DNA of 10,973 nt from Cupriavidus sp. (GCA_013362725.1 JABFVP010000595.1:1-10973), one strand, 5' to 3'; shown: positions 1-6,451, counted from the first letter of the stretch. Program-made: numbers and translations. Notes: a model not told the origin generated them from the sequence alone.

Positions 1-77
1 TGGCGGAGTGGACGGGACTCGAACCCGCGACCCCCGGCGTGACAGGCCGGTATTCTAACCGACTGAACTACCACTCC
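1..77 (-). tRNA. tRNA-Asp (anticodon GTC)
   Basis: Read on the minus strand, this stretch folds as a complete tRNA of 77 nt including an encoded 3' CCA (the first three plus-strand bases). The acceptor stem pairs GGAGTGG with CCACTCC. The D-arm contains AGTTCAGTCGGTTAGAA. The anticodon stem CCGGC/GCCGG encloses the loop CTGTCAC, giving anticodon GTC (aspartate). The T-arm carries the canonical GGTTCGAGTCC. It delivers Asp to GAC/GAU codons. The gene starts at 77 and is transcribed leftward, so its terminator and anything 3' of it lie outside the window. Confidence 0.97.
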
Positions 78-133
78 TGTGTCGGTGCCTGCTGCGGCTG
101 ACTTTCGTACCTGCGCCACAGCAAAGAGGCCGA

Positions 134-163
134 ACTATAGCGTATGTTCCCGGACCAGCGCAA
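134..163 (-). promoter_or_regulatory. Probable sigma70 promoter of the tRNA-Asp gene
   Basis: On the minus strand, TATAGT (plus 139-134) is a good -10 element. It is preceded, with an 18-bp spacer, by TTGCGC (plus 163-158), a weak -35. Transcription would start near 127, giving a leader of about 50 nt before the mature tRNA at 77, to be removed by RNase P. The bases just after the -10 are GC-rich (TCGGCCTC), as in growth-rate/ppGpp-controlled stable-RNA promoters. That control is an inference. The -10 is convincing and the -35 is not. Confidence 0.5.
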
Positions 164-376
164 TACGGGGACACGTTTAAATCTGGTTTTTCGTGCGGGC
201 CTCCATCACGTTAGCCGCACCCACTTAAGCGAAGGAGCCGTGGCGAGTCACGCGGCATCTCCACTAGTGTCATCCCGCTGTCACTTGCGCCCCGCACAAT
301 CGCCCTCGTTCGGCCTTCCAGGCCACTCGCATGGCCCCGCCGGCTGTTTTGCGGCGCACCGCACCAACGGTTGTCC
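164..376. other. Intergenic stretch without a recognisable gene
   Basis: Between the tRNA promoter and the lacI-type promoter I see no gene. Open frames exist on both strands, but their translations are Arg/Ala/His-rich and look like nothing known, and none has a clear ribosome binding site. A short AT-rich patch (about 175-193, TTTAAATCTGGTTTTT) interrupts the otherwise GC-rich DNA. I found no long inverted repeat, terminator or tandem repeat here. Confidence 0.5.
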
Positions 377-404
377 TTGACACCCGTTTTTTTGCGGCTT
401 GAAT
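377..404 (+). promoter_or_regulatory. Sigma70-type promoter of the regulator/ABC operon
   Basis: A consensus -35 TTGACA (377-382) is followed, after a 16-bp spacer, by TTGAAT (399-404), which matches 4 of 6 bases of TATAAT. Transcription would start near 411. The -10 overlaps the left end of the palindromic operator at 402-419, the usual arrangement for steric repression. The promoter also argues against translation starting at the TTG at 399, because that codon would lie inside the -10. No equally good promoter is visible in the 85 bases before the binding-protein gene, so this may serve the whole operon. Confidence 0.6.
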
Positions 405-419
405 GAAAACGTTTTCATT
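402..419. promoter_or_regulatory. LacI-family operator, perfect 18-bp palindrome
   Basis: AATGAAAACGTTTTCATT is a perfect inverted repeat (9+9 bp, no spacer) centred on CG. The core AAAACGTTTT with a central CpG is the classic LacI/GalR-family operator type, in which the paired hinge helices insert a leucine into the minor groove at the central CG (known from PurR and LacI). It lies 43 bp upstream of the preferred regulator start and overlaps the promoter's -10 end and likely start site. Autorepression of this operon by the adjacent LacI-type protein is the natural inference. Confidence 0.85.
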
Positions 420-461
420 TTCTTCCGCACCGACTCCTGCACTGATTCCGATTCCTGCCGA

Positions 462-1547
462 ATGCGCCGCAACGCCACCGCCCTCGCCGCTTCGCCCGCG
501 CCATCCAATAGCGCGACCCTGGTCAACGTCGCCAGGGCCGCGGGCGTGTCGCTGGCGACCGCCTCGCGCGTGTTCGGCAATCCGGAGCTGGTGCGCCAGG
601 ACACCGCCGAACGCGTATTGCAGGCAGCGGGCGAGCTTGGCTTCCGCCCCAACCTGCTGGGCGCCAAGCTGCGGGCCCAGCGCTCGCGCATCGTCGGGGT
701 CATGCTGCCGACGCTCGAGAATGCCGTGTTTGCCGAATGCTGGCGCGGCATCGAGGAGGCGGCGCTGGCGCAAGGCTATTCGCTGATGCTGGTGACCAGC
801 CGCTACGACCCGGCGCGCGAACGCGAGCGGATCGAATATCTGCTGCGCCACCGCGTCGACGGCATGGTGCTGACGGTAGCCGATGCCGCCCGCAGCGCGG
901 TGCTGGAACAGCTGGATGCCGAAGGCGTGCCTTATGTGCTGGCGTACAACCAGGGAGCGCGCCGGGGCAAACGCTATTCGGTATCGGTGGACAACCGCGT
1001 CAGCGCGCGCGCCGGCGTCGAGACGCTGATCGCCGCCGGGCATCGGCGCATCTCGGTGGTGTCGGGCGCCTTCGTCGCGTCGGACCGCGCCAGGCAGCGC
1101 CACATGGGTTACCAGGACGCGATGCGCGCGCATGGCCTGCAACCGCTGCCGCCGCTGTCCCTGCCGGCCCATACGCCGACGCATACGCCGGCGGAGATCG
1201 AGCGCATCCGGCGATTCGTCACGGCGCCATCCGCGCCGACCGCGCTGTTTTGTACCAACGACATGCTGGCGATCGGTGTGATTTCCATCCTGAAGCGCCT
1301 GGGACTGTCCGTGCCCGGCGATGTATCGGTGCTCGGCTACGACGGCATCGAACTCGGCCAGTTGCTGGAACCGCCGCTGTCCACCGTGGCGCAGCCCAAC
1401 AACGAGATCGGTGCCCGTGCGCTGGGCTGCCTGCTGGCGCGGCTGGAGCCCGCCAGCGCCGGCGCCGCGCCTCACCCCCGCCTGGCGCGCGCGACGCTGC
1501 TGCCGCACGCGCTGCGCGAAGGCGCTACCGTGGGACCGCCGGCCTAG
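462..1547 (+). CDS. LacI/GalR-family transcriptional repressor (GntR-gluconate-like)
   Basis: A DNA-binding repressor that probably controls its own operon, 361 aa from the ATG at 462 (family usual 330-360). The LacI-type helix-turn-helix starts at residue 19 (TLVNVARAAGVSLATASRVF), with SLATASR as the recognition helix. The hinge (about residues 58-66, AKLRAQRSR) leads into a periplasmic-binding-protein-like effector domain with the family hallmarks VDGMVLT, ALFCTNDMLAIG and SVLGYDGIELGQ. By memory the overall pattern resembles E. coli GntR (gluconate repressor), but the effector is unknown. The frame is open back to a TTG at 399, but that lies inside the -10 and operator, so I chose 462, although no good Shine-Dalgarno precedes it. 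An 85-bp gap separates it from the binding-protein gene. Family certain, start moderately sure, ligand not assigned. Confidence 0.9.
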   Translation: MRRNATALAASPAPSNSATLVNVARAAGVSLATASRVFGNPELVRQDTAERVLQAAGELGFRPNLLGAKLRAQRSRIVGVMLPTLENAVFAECWRGIEEAALAQGYSLMLVTSRYDPARERERIEYLLRHRVDGMVLTVADAARSAVLEQLDAEGVPYVLAYNQGARRGKRYSVSVDNRVSARAGVETLIAAGHRRISVVSGAFVASDRARQRHMGYQDAMRAHGLQPLPPLSLPAHTPTHTPAEIERIRRFVTAPSAPTALFCTNDMLAIGVISILKRLGLSVPGDVSVLGYDGIELGQLLEPPLSTVAQPNNEIGARALGCLLARLEPASAGAAPHPRLARATLLPHALREGATVGPPA

Positions 1548-1620
1548 CGGTACTGCAACCGGAACCAGCATCGATAGCGGCCTCGTCCTACGCCGTTTTC
1601 CACCACCGTCGTATCTAGAA

Positions 1621-1626
1621 AAGGAG
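1621..1626 (+). promoter_or_regulatory. Ribosome binding site of the solute-binding protein gene
   Basis: AAGGAG lies 6 nt before the ATG at 1633 and is the strongest Shine-Dalgarno in the operon. It fixes this start although the reading frame is open much further upstream into the repressor gene. Strong initiation fits the high protein level needed for a periplasmic binding protein. Confidence 0.85.
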
Positions 1627-1632
1627 TGCATC

Positions 1633-2667
1633 ATGCAATCGACTTCGTCCTGGCTGCGCCGCCTGCGCTGGCTGCTGCCCACGGTTGGCACGGTCGTTGG
1701 CGCGGTCGTATTCAGCCACGCTGCGGCCGCGCAAACGGCAATCTGCTACAACTGTCCGCCGGAATGGGCGGACTGGGCGGCGCAGATCCGTGCGATCAAG
1801 GAAAAGACCGGCGTCACGGTGCCGCACGACAACAAGAACTCGGGCCAGTCGCTGGCCCAGATCGTCGCGGAACGGGCCAATCCGGTGGCCGACGTGGTGT
1901 ATTACGGCGTGACGTTCGGCATCCAGGCGCAGAAGGAAGGCGTGACGGCCCCCTACAAGCCTGCCAACTGGAATGACATCCCCGACGGCCTGAAGGACCC
2001 GCAGGGCCACTGGTTCGCCATCCATTCGGGCACGCTGGGCCTGATGGTCAATGTCGACGCGTTGCGCGGCAAACCGGTGCCGCAGTCATGGGCCGACCTG
2101 CAGAAGCCCGAGTACAAGGGCATGGTCGGCTATCTCGATCCGGCCAGCGCCTTTGTCGGCTATGTGGGCGCGGTGGCGATCAACCAGGCCCTGGGCGGCT
2201 CGCTGGACAACTTCGGCCCGGCGCTCAAGTTCTTCAAGGACCTGCAGAAGAACCAGCCCATCGTGCCGAAGCAGACCGCGTATGCGCGCGTGCTGTCCGG
2301 TGAAATCCCGATCCTGCTGGACTACGACTTCAATGCCTATCGCGCGCGCTACAAGGATCGCGCCAACGTCGCCTTCGTGATTCCCAGGGAGGGCTCGCTG
2401 GTGGTGCCCTACGTCATGAGCATGGTCAACAAGGCGCCGCACCCTGCGGAAGCCCGCAAGGTGCTGGACTTCGTGCTGTCCGACGCCGGGCAGTCGCTGT
2501 GGGCGAATGCCTATCTGCGGCCGGTACGGGCCAAGGCAGTGTCCAAGGAAGTGGAAGCCCGCTTCCTGCCGGCCGCGGACTATGCGCGCGCGAAAACCAT
2601 CGACTACGGCAAGATGGCCGAAGTGCAAAAGGCCTTCAGCGACCAGTACCTGAAGGAAGTGCGCTGA
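1633..2667 (+). CDS. Periplasmic solute-binding protein of ABC importer (AfuA/PhnS-like type 2)
   Basis: The 344-aa protein has a Sec signal peptide: a basic Arg-rich N-terminus (WLRRLRW), a hydrophobic core (about residues 13-28) and an AxA-type cleavage site near residue 33 (SHAAAA/Q). The mature protein has the look of type 2 extracellular solute-binding proteins of the ferric-iron/spermidine/2-aminoethylphosphonate group: ADVVYYG, GTLGLMVNVDAL, SWADLQKPEYKGMVGYLDP, SGEIPILLDYDFNAYRAR and the C-terminal AEARKVLDFVLS. It captures substrate in the periplasm and hands it to the two permeases downstream. The mature N-terminus holds a CxxC (C38, C41), the only cysteines in the protein. Ligand class is inferred from context: the phosphodiesterase at the operon end points to a phosphorus compound rather than iron. 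A polyamine or iron ligand cannot be excluded. Confidence 0.88.
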   Translation: MQSTSSWLRRLRWLLPTVGTVVGAVVFSHAAAAQTAICYNCPPEWADWAAQIRAIKEKTGVTVPHDNKNSGQSLAQIVAERANPVADVVYYGVTFGIQAQKEGVTAPYKPANWNDIPDGLKDPQGHWFAIHSGTLGLMVNVDALRGKPVPQSWADLQKPEYKGMVGYLDPASAFVGYVGAVAINQALGGSLDNFGPALKFFKDLQKNQPIVPKQTAYARVLSGEIPILLDYDFNAYRARYKDRANVAFVIPREGSLVVPYVMSMVNKAPHPAEARKVLDFVLSDAGQSLWANAYLRPVRAKAVSKEVEARFLPAADYARAKTIDYGKMAEVQKAFSDQYLKEVR

Positions 2668-2673
2668 CGCCGC

Positions 2674-2696
2674 GCCGGGGCGCGCGTCGCCCCGGC
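2674..2696 (+). promoter_or_regulatory. Intercistronic GC hairpin after the binding-protein gene
   Basis: GCCGGGGCG (2674-2682) pairs perfectly with CGCCCCGGC (2688-2696) around a 5-nt loop, CGCGT. The stem begins 7 nt after the stop of the binding-protein gene and ends 26 nt before the permease start. There is no following T-run, so it is not a standard intrinsic terminator. Stem-loops at this position, as in the malE-malF gap of E. coli, block 3' exonucleases and keep the binding-protein mRNA more abundant. That role here is inferred from position and stability. Confidence 0.65.
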
Positions 2697-2712
2697 CAGC
2701 CCCTCTCAAGAT

Positions 2713-2716
2713 GGAG
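2713..2716 (+). promoter_or_regulatory. Ribosome binding site deciding the first permease start
   Basis: GGAG lies 6 nt before the ATG at 2723. An in-frame ATG also exists at 2711, but the bases before it (CCCCTCTCAAG) carry no good Shine-Dalgarno, and this site lies inside that longer version. The start at 2723 is therefore preferred. Confidence 0.75.
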
Positions 2717-2722
2717 AAACCC

Positions 2723-3556
2723 ATGAGCCGTCGCAACACTGCGCCAGCCGCCCGCACGCTGATCGTCTTCGCGCTGCCGGCGCTGATCGTTTTCCTGGCG
2801 TTCTTCTGCCTGCCGATGGCCAAACTGCTGGCGGTCAGCGTGGCGGGGGAGAACGGCGCGGGAGTCTACTGGACCGTGCTGTCGAGCCCGCGCTACCTGC
2901 ACAGCCTGCTGTCCACGGTGCTGTTGTCGGCCTCGGTGACGCTGGCCACGCTGGCGATCGCCGGCGTGGCGGGGACCTTCCTGCAGCGGCATCCGGTGCC
3001 GGGCAAGCCGGTGCTGGTGGCCATGCTGACCTTTCCGCTGGCCTTTCCCGGCGTGGTGATCGGTTTCATGGTCATCATGCTGGGCGGCCGCAACGGCCTG
3101 CTCGCATCGGTCGGCGACCTGCTCGCCGGCGAGCGCTGGACCTTTGCTTATGGCATGGCCGGGTTGTTTGTCGGCTACCTGTACTTCTCCATTCCACGCG
3201 TGATCCTGACCGTGATGGCGGCGGTCGAAAAACTCGACGCCTCGCTGGAGGAAGCGGCCCGCTCGCTGGGCGCCGGCCGCTGGCGCGTGGTGCGCGACGT
3301 GATGCTGCCGGCGCTGATGCCCGCGCTGATCTCCAGCGGCGCGATCTGCTTCGCCACCAGCATGGGCGCGTTCGGCACCGCCTTTACTCTCGCTACGCAA
3401 CTCGATGTGCTGCCGCTCACCATCTACAACGAGTTCACCAACTACGCCAACTTCGGCATGGCCGCCGCGCTGTCCATCCTGCTCGGTGTCGTGACCTGGG
3501 CGCTGCTGGCGGTGGCGCGTCATCTTTCCGGCAACGCGGTTGCCGCCACCGCGTAG
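2723..3556 (+). CDS. ABC importer permease, first subunit
   Basis: A 277-aa inner-membrane permease of the binding-protein-dependent (BPD_transp_1, MetI-like) family. About six hydrophobic segments are visible, roughly at residues 11-31, 62-84, 97-120, 141-164, 200-222 and 246-266. The cytoplasmic coupling (EAA) loop that docks on the ATPase is clear at about 176-198: EEAARSLGAGRWRVVRDVML. It should pair with the second permease as a heterodimer forming the translocation channel. It sits 55 bp after the binding-protein gene, behind the GC hairpin, and 8 bp before the next permease, so it is clearly cotranscribed. Family resemblance is to the PotB/PhnU/AfuB-half permeases. Nothing in the sequence fixes the substrate. 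Confidence 0.9.
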   Translation: MSRRNTAPAARTLIVFALPALIVFLAFFCLPMAKLLAVSVAGENGAGVYWTVLSSPRYLHSLLSTVLLSASVTLATLAIAGVAGTFLQRHPVPGKPVLVAMLTFPLAFPGVVIGFMVIMLGGRNGLLASVGDLLAGERWTFAYGMAGLFVGYLYFSIPRVILTVMAAVEKLDASLEEAARSLGAGRWRVVRDVMLPALMPALISSGAICFATSMGAFGTAFTLATQLDVLPLTIYNEFTNYANFGMAAALSILLGVVTWALLAVARHLSGNAVAATA

Positions 3557-3564
3557 GAGCAAGC

Positions 3565-4485
3565 ATGAAGACCAACCGTCGCGGCTCCGCCTATTGGGCG
3601 CAACTCGCACTGACGCTCGCCGTTTGCGCGTTCATGACCGTCCCCGTGGCGCTGTCGGTGCTGGCCGGCCTCACCAACAATATCTTCGTCGGGCTGCAGA
3701 GCGGCCTGACCACGCGCTGGGTCGGGGAAGTGTGGGGCCTGTACCGCAACACCATCTTCCTGTCGCTGTGGATCGCGCTGGCGTGCCTGGCCTGCACGCT
3801 GGTGCTCGGCGTTCCGGCCGCCTATTACATGGCGCTGCGCCGCAGCCGCGTGACCCGGCTGATCGAGGAATTGCTGATGTTGCCGGTGGCGATCCCCGGA
3901 CTCGCGACCGCACTCGGTCTGATCCTGCTGTATGGGGGCCTGCCGTGGCTGCGCACCAGCTGGGTCTTCATCCTGATCGGGCATGTCCTGTTCACCCTGC
4001 CCTTCATGGTGCGTTCGGTGCTGGCCATCATGTCCGCCATCGATATCCGCACCCTCGAGGACGCCGCCGCCAGCCTCGGCGCGACCCGCATGCAGCGTTT
4101 TTTCACCGTGGTGCTGCCGAATTGCCGGCAAGGGATTCTTGCCGGCGCGCTGATGGTCGTGACGCTGTCGGTCGGTGAGTTCAACCTGACATGGATGCTC
4201 CATACGCCTACCACGCAGACGCTTCCCGTCGGACTCGCCGACAGCTATGCCTCGATGCGCCTGGAGATCGGCTCTGCCTACACCATCGTGTTTTTCCTGA
4301 TGATTATTCCGCTGCTGGTGGTCATGCAAATGGTATCCGCGCTGGGTGCGCGGGCCCGGCGACATCCGGTGCAGGACACGCCCATGCCGTTCGCCGGCAC
4401 GGTCACCACTTCATTGAACCCACCTGGCGGCCTGGACAACGCGCCGCAGTCCCAGCCACAGACGGAGGCCCCCCGCCATGCATGA
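3565..4485 (+). CDS. ABC importer permease, second subunit
   Basis: A 306-aa BPD_transp_1-family permease, probably the PotC/PhnV-like partner of the preceding subunit. Hydrophobic segments lie near residues 13-34, 62-90, 102-124, 132-154, 190-206 and 239-260. The EAA coupling loop is at about 165-187: EDAAASLGATRMQRFFTVVLP. A GGAG at 3556-3559 sits 5 nt before the ATG and overlaps the previous stop codon. After the last membrane segment comes an unusual hydrophilic tail of about 45 residues, rich in Pro, Thr and Gln and without clear fold. Its end overlaps the ATPase start by 8 nt, so the tail DNA also carries the ATPase ribosome binding site (GGAGG, 4464-4468). Family certain, substrate unknown. 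Confidence 0.9.
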   Translation: MKTNRRGSAYWAQLALTLAVCAFMTVPVALSVLAGLTNNIFVGLQSGLTTRWVGEVWGLYRNTIFLSLWIALACLACTLVLGVPAAYYMALRRSRVTRLIEELLMLPVAIPGLATALGLILLYGGLPWLRTSWVFILIGHVLFTLPFMVRSVLAIMSAIDIRTLEDAAASLGATRMQRFFTVVLPNCRQGILAGALMVVTLSVGEFNLTWMLHTPTTQTLPVGLADSYASMRLEIGSAYTIVFFLMIIPLLVVMQMVSALGARARRHPVQDTPMPFAGTVTTSLNPPGGLDNAPQSQPQTEAPRHA

Positions 4486-5563
4486 GCCCACCACCATCGC
4501 CCTGCGCCACTGCGGCAAGACTTTCGCCGACGGCACGCGCGCGCTCGAACCGCTGGACCTGGACATCGGTGCCGGCGAAACTGTCGTGCTGCTCGGTCCG
4601 TCTGGCTGCGGCAAGACCACCACGCTGCGGATGATCGCGGGGCTGGAATTTCCCGATACGGGCGGCGAGGTCCTGTTCGGCGGCGCACCGGTCACGCATC
4701 TGCCGATCGAGCAGCGCGGCGTCGGCATGGTGTTCCAGAACTATGCGCTGTTCCCCAATATGACCGTGGCCGAGAACATCGGCTATGGCCTGCGCGTGCG
4801 CAAGGTCGACGCACAGACGCGCCGGCGCCGGGTCGACGACATGCTCGCCATGATGCAGCTGGGCGCCTTCGCCAACCGGCGCGTCGACCAATTGTCCGGG
4901 GGCCAGCGCCAGCGCGTGGCGCTCGCGCGCGCCATCGCCGTGCAGCCGCGTGTGCTGCTGCTGGACGAACCGCTGACGGCGCTCGATGCCAAGCTGCGTG
5001 ATGCGTTGCGCGCCGACATCAACCAGCTGCTGCGCAGCCTGCGCATCACCACTGTGTATGTCACGCACGACCAGGCCGAGGCGATGGCGCTGGGCGACCG
5101 GATCATCGTGATGGACAAGGGGCGCATCGCGCAAAGCGGCACGCCGCAGGACATCTACCGGCATCCGGCCAATGCCTTCGTCGCCGACTTTATCGGCACC
5201 ATGAACCGCTTGCCGGCGGCTGCGGATCACCAGGTATGGCGCGTGCCTGGTGGCGCCTTGCCGCGTGAGCCGCGGCACATCGAGGTGGCGCAGGTGGAGC
5301 TGATGTTCCGGCCCGAGGACGTGGCGCTGGCCGACGCGCCTAACGCGCCCGACGTCCATGTGGCCGGCAATGTCGTCACGGCCCTGTTCCTTGGCCATGC
5401 GACCCGGCTGCTGGTCGATGTTGGCGCACCTGCCCCGATCGTGCTCGATACCGCGCGACGCGACCGCTGGGTGGCCGGCGACCGCGTTGGCCTGCGCATC
5501 GATACCGGCCATCTGCTGACAGTGCCCGCCGCGCCCTCGGTGTCAGTAGGGAGCGCGGCATGA
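4478..5563 (+). CDS. ABC importer ATP-binding protein (PotA/FbpC/CysA-type)
   Basis: A 361-aa ATPase that powers the importer from the cytoplasmic side. All nucleotide-binding motifs are intact: Walker A GPSGCGKT (40-47), Q-loop Gln87 in VFQNYALFP, signature LSGGQ (139-143), Walker B RVLLLDE (158-164), D-loop ALD and the switch His197 in VTHDQ. The C-terminal part (about 240-361) is the TOBE-type regulatory extension of the PotA/MalK/FbpC group, including MFRPEDVALAD. The start at 4478 is supported by GGAGG 9 nt upstream and overlaps the permease end by 8 nt. The stop overlaps the phosphodiesterase start (ATGA). Annotation pipelines often call such genes putrescine, iron or 2-aminoethylphosphonate ATPases. 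The sequence alone does not separate these. Confidence 0.94.
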   Translation: MHEPTTIALRHCGKTFADGTRALEPLDLDIGAGETVVLLGPSGCGKTTTLRMIAGLEFPDTGGEVLFGGAPVTHLPIEQRGVGMVFQNYALFPNMTVAENIGYGLRVRKVDAQTRRRRVDDMLAMMQLGAFANRRVDQLSGGQRQRVALARAIAVQPRVLLLDEPLTALDAKLRDALRADINQLLRSLRITTVYVTHDQAEAMALGDRIIVMDKGRIAQSGTPQDIYRHPANAFVADFIGTMNRLPAAADHQVWRVPGGALPREPRHIEVAQVELMFRPEDVALADAPNAPDVHVAGNVVTALFLGHATRLLVDVGAPAPIVLDTARRDRWVAGDRVGLRIDTGHLLTVPAAPSVSVGSAA

Positions 5564-6429
5564 TGCAGAGCGCCACCCAGGCCACCCCCTACCTGGTTGC
5601 CCACATCACCGACCTGCATATCAAGGCGGGCGGCAAGCTCTCGTACCGTCGCGTGGATACCGCAGGCGCCCTGCGCCAGTGCATCGACACGCTGCTGGCG
5701 TTGCCTCAGCGCCCCGACATTGCGGTGGTGACCGGCGACCTGGTCGACTTTGGCAGCGAGGAGGAATATCGCTTCCTGCGAGGGATCCTTGACTCCTTGC
5801 CGATGCCAGTGCGGCTGATGCCGGGCAACCACGACAGCCGCAGCGCACTGCGCCGCGTATTTGCCGATCACGCAGATCACGCCTATCTGTTCGCCGCGGG
5901 CGATGCCGACGCCCCGGTCCATTACCGCATCGACGCCGGGCCCTTGACACTGATCGCATTCGACTGCACCGTGCCCGGCCATAGCGGCGGGCGCGTCGAT
6001 CCGGATGCGCTGCCATGGCTGGAAGCCGCGCTTGCCGCCGCGCCGCGGCGCCCTACCCTGCTGATGCTGCATCACCCGCCTTTCCACACAGGCATCGGCC
6101 ACATGGACCAACAGGGTCTGCAGAACGCAGCGCTGCTCGAGGCCGTGGTGCGGCGCCATCCACAGGTCGAGCGAGTGCTGTGCGGCCATCTGCATAGGCA
6201 TATCACCCGGCGCTTCGGCGGCACCATCGCCATGACCGCGCCCGGACCGGCGCACCAGGTCGCGCTGGACCTCGACCCGCAGGCGGCTTCGCGCTTCCGG
6301 ATGGAGCCGCCGGGCATGCTGCTGCACTGGTGGCATCCCGTGCACGGACTGGTCACCCATGCCGTTGCCATCGGGGACCATGGACCGGCGTATCCGTTCA
6401 TTGACGCACAGGGGAAGCTGATCGACTGA
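5560..6429 (+). CDS. Binuclear metallophosphoesterase, GpdQ/Rv0805-like phosphodiesterase
   Basis: A 289-aa class III calcineurin-like phosphodiesterase. All metal-site motifs are intact: DLH (D18, H20), GDLVD (D60), GNHD (N90, H91), HHPP (H171) and CGHLH (H210, H212). The spacings D18-D60 (42), D60-N90 (30) and H171-H210 (39) equal those I recall for Enterobacter aerogenes GpdQ, a glycerophosphodiesterase (ligands D8, H10, D50, N80, H156, H195, H197). The second segment, APGPAHQVALDL, also parallels the GpdQ TLPGTVHQV region. There is no signal peptide, so it should act in the cytoplasm on the imported compound. Start at 5560 (or the adjacent ATG at 5563) overlaps the ATPase stop, so translation is coupled. 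AGGGAG at 5548-5553 is the ribosome binding site. A cAMP phosphodiesterase (CpdA-like) role is the main alternative, but the ABC operon favours a nutrient phosphodiester. Confidence 0.88.
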   Translation: MMQSATQATPYLVAHITDLHIKAGGKLSYRRVDTAGALRQCIDTLLALPQRPDIAVVTGDLVDFGSEEEYRFLRGILDSLPMPVRLMPGNHDSRSALRRVFADHADHAYLFAAGDADAPVHYRIDAGPLTLIAFDCTVPGHSGGRVDPDALPWLEAALAAAPRRPTLLMLHHPPFHTGIGHMDQQGLQNAALLEAVVRRHPQVERVLCGHLHRHITRRFGGTIAMTAPGPAHQVALDLDPQAASRFRMEPPGMLLHWWHPVHGLVTHAVAIGDHGPAYPFIDAQGKLID

Positions 6430-6430
6430 G

Positions 6431-6451
6431 GCACCGCTCGGCAACCGGTGC
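6431..6451. terminator. Weak hairpin between convergent operons
   Basis: GCACCG (6431-6436) pairs with CGGTGC (6446-6451) around a 9-nt loop, directly after the phosphodiesterase stop and 46 bp from the aldehyde dehydrogenase stop on the other strand. It is the only hairpin seen in the 68-bp convergent gap. There is no strong T-run on either side (AATTTCC on the plus side), so intrinsic termination is doubtful. It could work with Rho or as a 3' end stabiliser. Confidence 0.3.

Noticed and set aside
1..77. tRNA-Asp as an integration site for a genomic island
   Set aside because: The 3' end of the tRNA lies at the window edge, no integrase or duplicated tRNA 3' end is present, and neighbouring genes look ordinary for the chromosome.
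1170..1195. Short direct repeat CATACGCCG in the repressor gene
   Set aside because: Two copies 12 nt apart encode HTP-THTP within the effector domain. Too short and isolated to be a meaningful repeat element.
1522..1553. Possible terminator hairpin after the repressor gene (TACCG/CGGTA)
   Set aside because: The stem is only about 5 bp with a loop near 19 nt and no T-run, and the operon layout favours readthrough.
1594..1602. Half-operator CGTTTTCCA upstream of the binding-protein gene
   Set aside because: Only one half matches the 402-419 palindrome and the opposite half is absent, so a second operator cannot be supported.
270..1691. Long minus-strand open frame (473 codons) across the repressor gene
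   Set aside because: The translation is Arg/Gln/His-rich with no recognisable motif and is the antisense shadow of the LacI-family gene in GC-rich DNA.
2636..5512. Several long minus-strand open frames opposite the permeases and ATPase
   Set aside because: They are His/Gln/Arg-rich antisense shadows without domains or ribosome binding sites. The plus-strand frames carry intact ABC motifs.
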